From NCBI RefSeq assembly GCF_003202435.1, contig NZ_QJHK01000018.1, forward strand, positions 1-64,000: a stretch of 64,000 bases of DNA, written 5' to 3'. Each line of letters opens with the position of its first letter. Position 1 is the stretch's first letter. This stretch comes from Flavobacterium cheongpyeongense (GTDB lineage Bacteria; Bacteroidota; Bacteroidia; Flavobacteriales; Flavobacteriaceae). This document shows, piece by piece, positions 59,490 through 64,000 of this stretch. Below the pieces are notes generated by a model, which was not told the origin of the DNA, did no database searches, and saw only the letters and a program-made list of their open reading frames with translations. Position numbers and translations under genes: made by a program.

Positions 59490-59795
59490 GAAAGTCAAAA
59501 GTTGTAAAGTCGAAAGTTGTGAGTTAGGCATTTATTAGTTTTATTTCAATTTTAAGATTTTATTACAGATACTGAAAGATAAAAAATAGTTATATTTGAG
59601 CGTCAAAAAGATAATTTTTGACGCTCTTTTTTTAAGTTTTAAGCTTATGTTTTAAATTTTTATTTCATAAATTTCAAAACTTATCAGATTATAAAAAGAA
59701 GACAAATTGACATCATTTATAAAAAGGTATGAACTTTGTTTAATTTGTTTAAAGTCACTTTCAGACTTTAGACTTTCAAACTTTTAAACTAAAAA
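59490..59795. repeat. AAAGTC/GACTTT inverted repeats between tig and clpP
   Basis: The 315-bp tig-clpP gap starts with AAAGTC-type units (59490-59520) and ends with the inverse GACTTT-type units (59752-59786). The middle is AT-rich with the terminator at 59598. Confidence 0.7.
59591..59633 (+). terminator. 12-bp perfect hairpin terminator abutted by a TATATTTG motif
   Basis: GAGCGTCAAAAA / TTTTTGACGCTC (59598-59609 with 59615-59626), 5-base loop and a run of seven T. TATATTTG (59591-59598) matches the -7 promoter consensus and ends at the first base of the stem. Confidence 0.88.
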
Positions 59796-59796
59796 T

Positions 59797-60471
59797 ATGA
59801 ACTACGGTAAAGAATTCAAAAAATTTGCGACAAAGCACCAGGGAGTAAACGCCATGTACTATGACAAAATAGTAGCAGCAATGAACCCAACAAACATGAC
59901 TCCATATATTATCGAAGAGCGTCAAATGAATATGACTTCGATGGATGTGTTCTCAAGGTTAATGATGGACAGAATTATCTTTTTAGGAACCGGTATCGAT
60001 GACCAGATTGCCAATATCGTTCAGGCACAATTACTTTTCTTAGAGAGTGCTGATGCTTCAAAAGATATTCAGATTTATTTAAATTCTCCTGGAGGAAGCG
60101 TTTATGCTGGTTTAGGAATTTATGATACCATGCAGTACATTAAACCAGATGTAGCTACAATTTGTACAGGTATGGCAGCCTCAATGGGAGCTGTTTTATT
60201 ATGCGCAGGTGCTGCAGGAAAACGTTCGGCTTTACCACATTCAAGAGTAATGATTCACCAGCCATCCGGAGGAGCACAAGGGGTTGCAACTGACATGGAA
60301 ATCAACTTACGCGAAATGTTAAAGCTGAAAGACGAATTATACAATATCATCTCTCAACATTCAGGACAAACTTTTGAAAGAGTGCACAAAGACAGTGAGC
60401 GTGATTACTGGATGAAAGCTGACGAAGCAAAAGAATACGGAATGATTGATGAAGTATTGAGAAGAGGATAA
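59797..60471 (+). CDS. clpP: ATP-dependent Clp protease proteolytic subunit
   Basis: 224 aa. Catalytic triad Ser129 (GMAASMGA), His154 (MIHQPSGGAQG) and Asp203 (SERDYWMKADEA). The N-terminus carries an extension (about 1-35) before the conserved IYLNSPGGS region, compatible with a processed propeptide. It forms the proteolytic chamber with the ClpX unfoldase encoded next. A conserved tig-clpP-clpX order. Confidence 0.97.
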   Translation: MNYGKEFKKFATKHQGVNAMYYDKIVAAMNPTNMTPYIIEERQMNMTSMDVFSRLMMDRIIFLGTGIDDQIANIVQAQLLFLESADASKDIQIYLNSPGGSVYAGLGIYDTMQYIKPDVATICTGMAASMGAVLLCAGAAGKRSALPHSRVMIHQPSGGAQGVATDMEINLREMLKLKDELYNIISQHSGQTFERVHKDSERDYWMKADEAKEYGMIDEVLRRG

Positions 60472-60479
60472 AAATAGTA

Positions 60480-60551
60480 GTCGAAAGTCAAAAGTCTTAA
60501 AGTTGCAAGTTTTGCTGACTTTATGACTTTTGACTTTAAGACTTTAGACTA
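60480..60551. repeat. AAAGTC palindromic repeat between clpP and clpX
   Basis: GTCGAAAGTCAAAAGTC (60480-60496) is nearly inverted by GACTTTTGACTTTAAGAC (60525-60542), then GACTTTAGACT follows. It fills most of the 86-bp gap. Confidence 0.75.
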
Positions 60552-60557
60552 AAAGGA

Positions 60558-61790
60558 ATGGCAAAAGTAGTATTAGAATGTTCGTTTTGTGGAAGAAAAA
60601 AGCCAGAAACTAATTTATTAATTGCAGGTATCAATGCACATATCTGTGATAAATGTATTGAACAAGCACATGGAATTGTTTTAGAAGAATTAAAATCCAG
60701 CGGAAGTGCTAAACTTGTTGGGGATTTAATTTTAAAGAAACCAAAAGAAATCAGGGCTTTTTTAGATCAATATGTTATTGGTCAGGATCAGACAAAAAAA
60801 GTAATGTCGGTTGCGGTTTACAATCACTACAAGCGTTTAATGCAACAGCAGTTAGACGATGAAGTAGAGATTGAAAAAAGCAATATCATCATGGTTGGTC
60901 AAACCGGGACCGGAAAAACATTGGTGGCGAAAACCATTGCAAAAATGTTGGATGTTCCGTTAGCGATTGTTGATGCAACTGTTTTAACAGAAGCAGGTTA
61001 TGTTGGTGAAGATGTCGAAAGTATTTTGACACGTTTACTGCAAGCCGCAGATTATGATGTAACCAAAGCCGAAAGAGGAATTGTGTTTATTGACGAAATT
61101 GACAAAATTGCCCGTAAGAGTGATAACCCATCTATAACACGTGATGTTTCTGGAGAAGGTGTTCAACAGGCTTTATTGAAATTATTAGAAGGAACAGTTG
61201 TAAACGTACCTCCAAAAGGTGGCCGTAAACATCCGGATCAGAAATTTGTTGAGGTAAACACACAAAACATCTTGTTTATAGCCGGTGGAGCTTTTGACGG
61301 CGTAGAACGTATTATTTCTAAGCGTTTAAACCGTCAGGCAGTGGGATATTCTACTTCTAAAAATGTAGATAATATTGACAAAGACAATCTATTACAATAT
61401 ATTATTCCAAAAGATATTAAAGATTTTGGCTTGATTCCGGAGATTATTGGTCGTTTGCCTGTTTTGACGCATATGGATCCTCTGGACAGAGAAACATTGC
61501 GAGCGATTTTAACGCAGCCTAAAAATGCCTTAATCAAACAATATCAAAAGTTATTTTTGATGGATGAAGTGGAATTCAGTATTACTGACGAAGCTCTGGA
61601 TTTTATTGTTGATAAAGCCTTAGAATACAAATTAGGTGCTCGTGGATTACGTTCTTTGTGTGAAGCAATCTTAACAGATGCTATGTACGAATTGCCAAGT
61701 TCTGACGATAAAGTTCTGTCTATAGATAGAGAGTATGCAGAACATACTTTAAGCAAAAATTTATTGAAGAGAATGGAAATTGCTTCTTAA
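60558..61790 (+). CDS. clpX: ATP-dependent Clp protease ATP-binding subunit ClpX
   Basis: 410 aa. N-terminal C4 zinc finger (CSFCGRKK and AHICDKCIE), Walker [11 protein letters not shown], Walker [10 protein letters not shown], sensor and pore motifs ([14 protein letters not shown]). It unfolds and feeds substrates to ClpP. Confidence 0.97.
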   Translation: MAKVVLECSFCGRKKPETNLLIAGINAHICDKCIEQAHGIVLEELKSSGSAKLVGDLILKKPKEIRAFLDQYVIGQDQTKKVMSVAVYNHYKRLMQQQLDDEVEIEKSNIIMVGQTGTGKTLVAKTIAKMLDVPLAIVDATVLTEAGYVGEDVESILTRLLQAADYDVTKAERGIVFIDEIDKIARKSDNPSITRDVSGEGVQQALLKLLEGTVVNVPPKGGRKHPDQKFVEVNTQNILFIAGGAFDGVERIISKRLNRQAVGYSTSKNVDNIDKDNLLQYIIPKDIKDFGLIPEIIGRLPVLTHMDPLDRETLRAILTQPKNALIKQYQKLFLMDEVEFSITDEALDFIVDKALEYKLGARGLRSLCEAILTDAMYELPSSDDKVLSIDREYAEHTLSKNLLKRMEIAS

Positions 61791-61817
61791 TTAGCAATTG
61801 ACTTTTATAGTTATCAG

Positions 61818-61849
61818 AACCTGTTCATTTATTTGAGCAGGTTTTTTTT
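61818..61849 (+). terminator. intrinsic terminator after clpX
   Basis: AACCTGTTCA / TGAGCAGGTT (61818-61827 with 61834-61843, one G-U pair), 6-base loop and T-run. Confidence 0.88.
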
Positions 61850-61894
61850 ATGTTTTTCTAATTTTTTTAGTTGCCTTTTATTTAAATTGCCAGT

Positions 61895-62545
61895 ATGAAA
61901 AAAATGATTTTTATAATTTATACAGCGCTGTTTTGGTCTTGCAATAAAGAACTTAATAAAGTAAATACTCCTCAAAATGAATCTAAAAGAGAAATAGCTG
62001 TAGTAGAAAAACCTCGCATTGAAACCGATTATAAAAACTATTATAACGAAGCACAGCAATATTGCAAAAAAAATAATCTTAATCAGACGAAATTTATCCT
62101 GATTGATTTGAGCATACATTCCGGTTTAAAAAGATTTTTTGTTTATGATTTTAAAAAAAATGCTGTCGTAAGATCATACATGGTAAGTCATGGCTGCGGC
62201 GATAATCCTTGGGGCTCGACAGCTTCAAAAGATGATGCGCCAATCAGTAACGAATTTGATTCGCATTGTTCGTCGCTTGGGAAATATGTGATTGAAGATC
62301 GCGGTGTGAGTCAATGGGGAATTAAAGTGAATTATATTTTGCAGGGAAAAGAAAAATCGAACTCAAATGCAGCTAAACGCGCAATAGTCCTGCATTCGTG
62401 GGATGCAATTCCGGATAATGAAGTTTTTCCGGAAGGAACAGCCGAAGGCTGGGGATGTCCTGCGGTTTCTAACGAAAGCATGAAAGAAATTGACAAACTT
62501 TTGAAAAAGAACAGAAAAGTCCTAATGTGGATTATTAAGACCTGA
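61895..62545 (+). CDS. murein L,D-transpeptidase-like lipoprotein
   Basis: 216 aa. Lipobox ALFWSC (Cys16), a low-complexity linker, then a YkuD_2-like catalytic domain: GVSQWGIKVNYI, VLHSWDAIP and the active-site Cys in GWGCPAVSNESM. Expected to act on peptidoglycan cross-links or peptide tails in the periplasm. No partner gene is next to it. Confidence 0.85.
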   Translation: MKKMIFIIYTALFWSCNKELNKVNTPQNESKREIAVVEKPRIETDYKNYYNEAQQYCKKNNLNQTKFILIDLSIHSGLKRFFVYDFKKNAVVRSYMVSHGCGDNPWGSTASKDDAPISNEFDSHCSSLGKYVIEDRGVSQWGIKVNYILQGKEKSNSNAAKRAIVLHSWDAIPDNEVFPEGTAEGWGCPAVSNESMKEIDKLLKKNRKVLMWIIKT

Positions 62546-62576
62546 TTGTCTCCTGTTGTGAAAACGAATTTTCTAC

Positions 62577-62652
62577 TTAGCCCTGATCGAAGCGTTATCC
62601 TCTGGCTGCGGGGTTCGCAGACTGAGATAAAGCGCAGAGCAGGACAGAAGGC
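62577..62652. other. GC-rich structured intergenic element
   Basis: A 76-bp stretch far more GC-rich than its surroundings. An inner CTGCG-GGGTT-CGCAG hairpin sits inside TATCCTC...GAGATA pairing, with a possible outer CCCTG/CAGG pair. I recall very similar TAGCCCTGAT...GCAGGAC intergenic elements in many Flavobacterium genomes, not tied to a known function. Confidence 0.65.
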
Positions 62653-62690
62653 CTGGGAGAGAAATTGATTTTCTGCTCCTGAAAAAAAAA

Positions 62691-63656
62691 TTACCGAACC
62701 CTAAATTTCTCCCGATATTCAATTGGTTTCATTCCGACCATTTTATAGAACACTTTTCTAAACGCTTTTGGGTCGTTGTAACCCGTTTTTTCGATGATTT
62801 CTGAAATCGAAAGCTGGGTTTGTTCCAGGTATTTCTTTGAACTTTCAACTCTTATATTTTGTAGATATTCGATAGGGGGGATGCCTGTAACTTGTTTAAA
62901 CCTTCGTGTCATGTTTCGGGTACTTGTTGGAATATCTTTGGTGATTTCTTCTAAGGTTTCGATTGTACTGTATTCGTTTTCAATTTTTTGCTGTAATCTC
63001 GCAACCAAAGTGTCATTGTGCAAATGATTGGGTCTGAAAGTACTGAAATAACTCTGTTTGTATCGGTTTAAATCGATCGAGAAGATTTTGGCAATCTGCA
63101 CAGCAATTTCGTTGCCGCAATATTTTTGCACCAATAGAATCAATAAATGAAAGGTTGATGTCGATCCGCCGCTGGTATACAAACTTCCGTCTGCAGTAAG
63201 GGTTTCTTCGGGTTTTAAGTTCACTAGCGGAAAAGCTTTTGTAAAAGCACTACAGGCATCAACATGTGTGGTGGCCAGTTTTTGATTGAGTAAACCTGAG
63301 GCTGCAAACAAAAATGCTCCGGTGCAAAAACTGGCGAGTTCGGTTCCGGATTTATGATGTTTTTGTAACCATGGAATGAAATTGTAGTTTTTAGCAATCA
63401 TCTCGCTCATATTATCTGTCGTAAAAGCGGGTATCAAAATCAGATCTAAATTTTGATCAGAAGCCTCAATTGAATTCACTTCATAACCAAATATTTTTTT
63501 TTCATTGATCTGTTCAGGCGATTGAAAAACCATAATCTCAAAAGGTTTTTCAGTTTCTTTATGTAATTTATTTGCTGTTTCAAAGACTTCCAGGATAGCT
63601 GCTACACTTAATAATTTGTAGTCATGTCCTAAAATTAAACCTAATTTCCTGTTCAT
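62691..63656 (-). CDS. GlxA/AraC-family transcriptional regulator with DJ-1/PfpI domain
   Basis: 321 aa. N-terminal DJ-1/PfpI-like domain (about 5-175; LGLILGHDYKLLSVAAILEVF, SFCTGAFLFAASGLL) and C-terminal AraC DNA-binding helices (about 215-320; NMTRRFKQVTGIPPIEYLQNIRVE, RKVFYKMVGMKPIEYREKFRV). Usually an activator of metabolic genes; ligand unknown. It is divergent from the VOC gene, which may be its target. Confidence 0.93.
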   Translation of the reverse strand: MNRKLGLILGHDYKLLSVAAILEVFETANKLHKETEKPFEIMVFQSPEQINEKKIFGYEVNSIEASDQNLDLILIPAFTTDNMSEMIAKNYNFIPWLQKHHKSGTELASFCTGAFLFAASGLLNQKLATTHVDACSAFTKAFPLVNLKPEETLTADGSLYTSGGSTSTFHLLILLVQKYCGNEIAVQIAKIFSIDLNRYKQSYFSTFRPNHLHNDTLVARLQQKIENEYSTIETLEEITKDIPTSTRNMTRRFKQVTGIPPIEYLQNIRVESSKKYLEQTQLSISEIIEKTGYNDPKAFRKVFYKMVGMKPIEYREKFRVR

Positions 63657-63751
63657 GATTTTAGCTTTTTTAGTTTTACGAAGATATACATTTTGTCTTA
63701 AATGACCCTAAAGTTGACTTTTATTGTAAGGCTAAATGTTTTGTAATATTT

Positions 63752-63759
63752 TACTTTTG
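63752..63759 (+). promoter_or_regulatory. TAnnTTTG -7 element before VOC gene
   Basis: TACTTTTG in the 216-bp divergent region, 114 bases before the VOC start; no -33 at standard distance. Confidence 0.35.
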
Positions 63760-63872
63760 TTTTTATTAATTTGTATTTTTATGAATATAAATTATTCATT
63801 ATTAGTGTTTTGTTTTAAATAAAAAACAGAAATTAAACCATAATAGATTTAATGAATAATAAATCAGGCCAT

Positions 63873-64000
63873 ATGAAAACAGAAATTTTCTTAAATCTTC
63901 CGGTGAAAGATTTAAACCGTTCGATGGATTTTTTTACAGCATTGGGTTTTACATTTAATTTGAAATTTACAGATGAAAAGGTAGCTTGTATGGAAATCGG
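63873..64000 (+). CDS. VOC/glyoxalase-family protein, 5' part
   Basis: Cut by the right edge. From ATG 63873 (or 63852) it reads [20 protein letters not shown], then [12 protein letters not shown]...CMEIG, the first betaalphabeta unit of a glyoxalase/bleomycin-resistance fold. Substrate cannot be judged from this fragment. Confidence 0.75.
   Translation, partial: MKTEIFLNLPVKDLNRSMDFFTALGFTFNLKFTDEKVACMEI

Noticed and set aside
61829-62119. 96-codon minus-strand frame opposite the L,D-transpeptidase-like gene
   Set aside because: Low-complexity, antisense to a lipoprotein gene with catalytic motifs; it also crosses the clpX terminator.
1-64000. CRISPR array, tRNA, rRNA, insertion sequence or integrase
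   Set aside because: No regularly spaced repeats, no recognisable RNA genes and no transposase or integrase reading frames were found by eye.

Overview
The window reads as a chromosomal segment of a gliding Flavobacterium-like member of the Bacteroidota. It is AT-rich and carries TAnnTTTG promoter motifs and a type IX secretion (T9SS) and gliding gene set: sprA, remB, porG, two further PorP/SprF proteins and a CHU_C-tailed adhesin. It also has a caa3-type oxidase cluster, SusC-like TonB receptor architecture and DUF4270/DUF4403/DUF6660-type lipoproteins. The gene order ruvA, sprA, gcvH, vanZ-like, deoC, remB is what I remember from Flavobacterium johnsoniae. This is recognition from memory, not a database search.

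Layout. Positions 1-4266 hold the 3' end of a repeat-rich T9SS type B adhesin, followed by its likely PorP/SprF partner and an OmpA/PD40 lipoprotein-like protein. Positions 4267-5061 are a decayed stretch with an XRE-type helix-turn-helix pseudogene. Positions 5062-8578 encode a CBS protein, malic enzyme (maeB) and ruvA. Positions 8604-19678 are the sprA-to-remB gliding/secretion block, with gcvH, a VanZ-like gene and deoC interleaved. Positions 19833-24991 are a terminal-oxidase assembly block: heme O synthase, two subunit III genes, subunit IV, a SCO-like protein without the copper cysteines, a true SCO1, DUF420 and a small CxxC protein. Positions 25013-33963 hold a DUF4403 lipoprotein and a tripartite MacB-like efflux operon (ATPase, two permeases, adaptor, TolC, second adaptor).

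Positions 33996-38161 carry tsaB, mscS, an Nfu protein, a second PorP/SprF and a gamma-carbonic anhydrase. Positions 38163-45068 are the most coherent uncharacterised unit: a minus-strand run of a beta-barrel protein, a Kelch lipoprotein, a DUF4907 lipoprotein and a LytS/LytT-type two-component pair, divergent from a DUF4270 lipoprotein and an outer-membrane barrel protein. Positions 45073-48558 hold murI, a Cys-rich DUF6660-like protein and a TonB-dependent receptor. Positions 48618-56052 (minus strand) are an outer-membrane biogenesis operon (porG, uppS, bamA, two OmpH/Skp chaperones), then nadK and a CBS protein. Positions 56169-61790 hold pdxJ, an alpha/beta hydrolase, a holin-4-like protein, tig, clpP and clpX. 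The right end has an L,D-transpeptidase-like lipoprotein, a GC-rich structured intergenic element, a GlxA/AraC regulator and the start of a VOC/glyoxalase gene cut by the window edge.

I saw no rRNA, tRNA, CRISPR array, insertion sequence or prophage. Structures not explained by ordinary genes include GC-rich tandem repeats in the adhesin, terminator hairpins that double as coding sequence, a terminator-like hairpin in the predicted mscS leader, and three families of short intergenic repeats.
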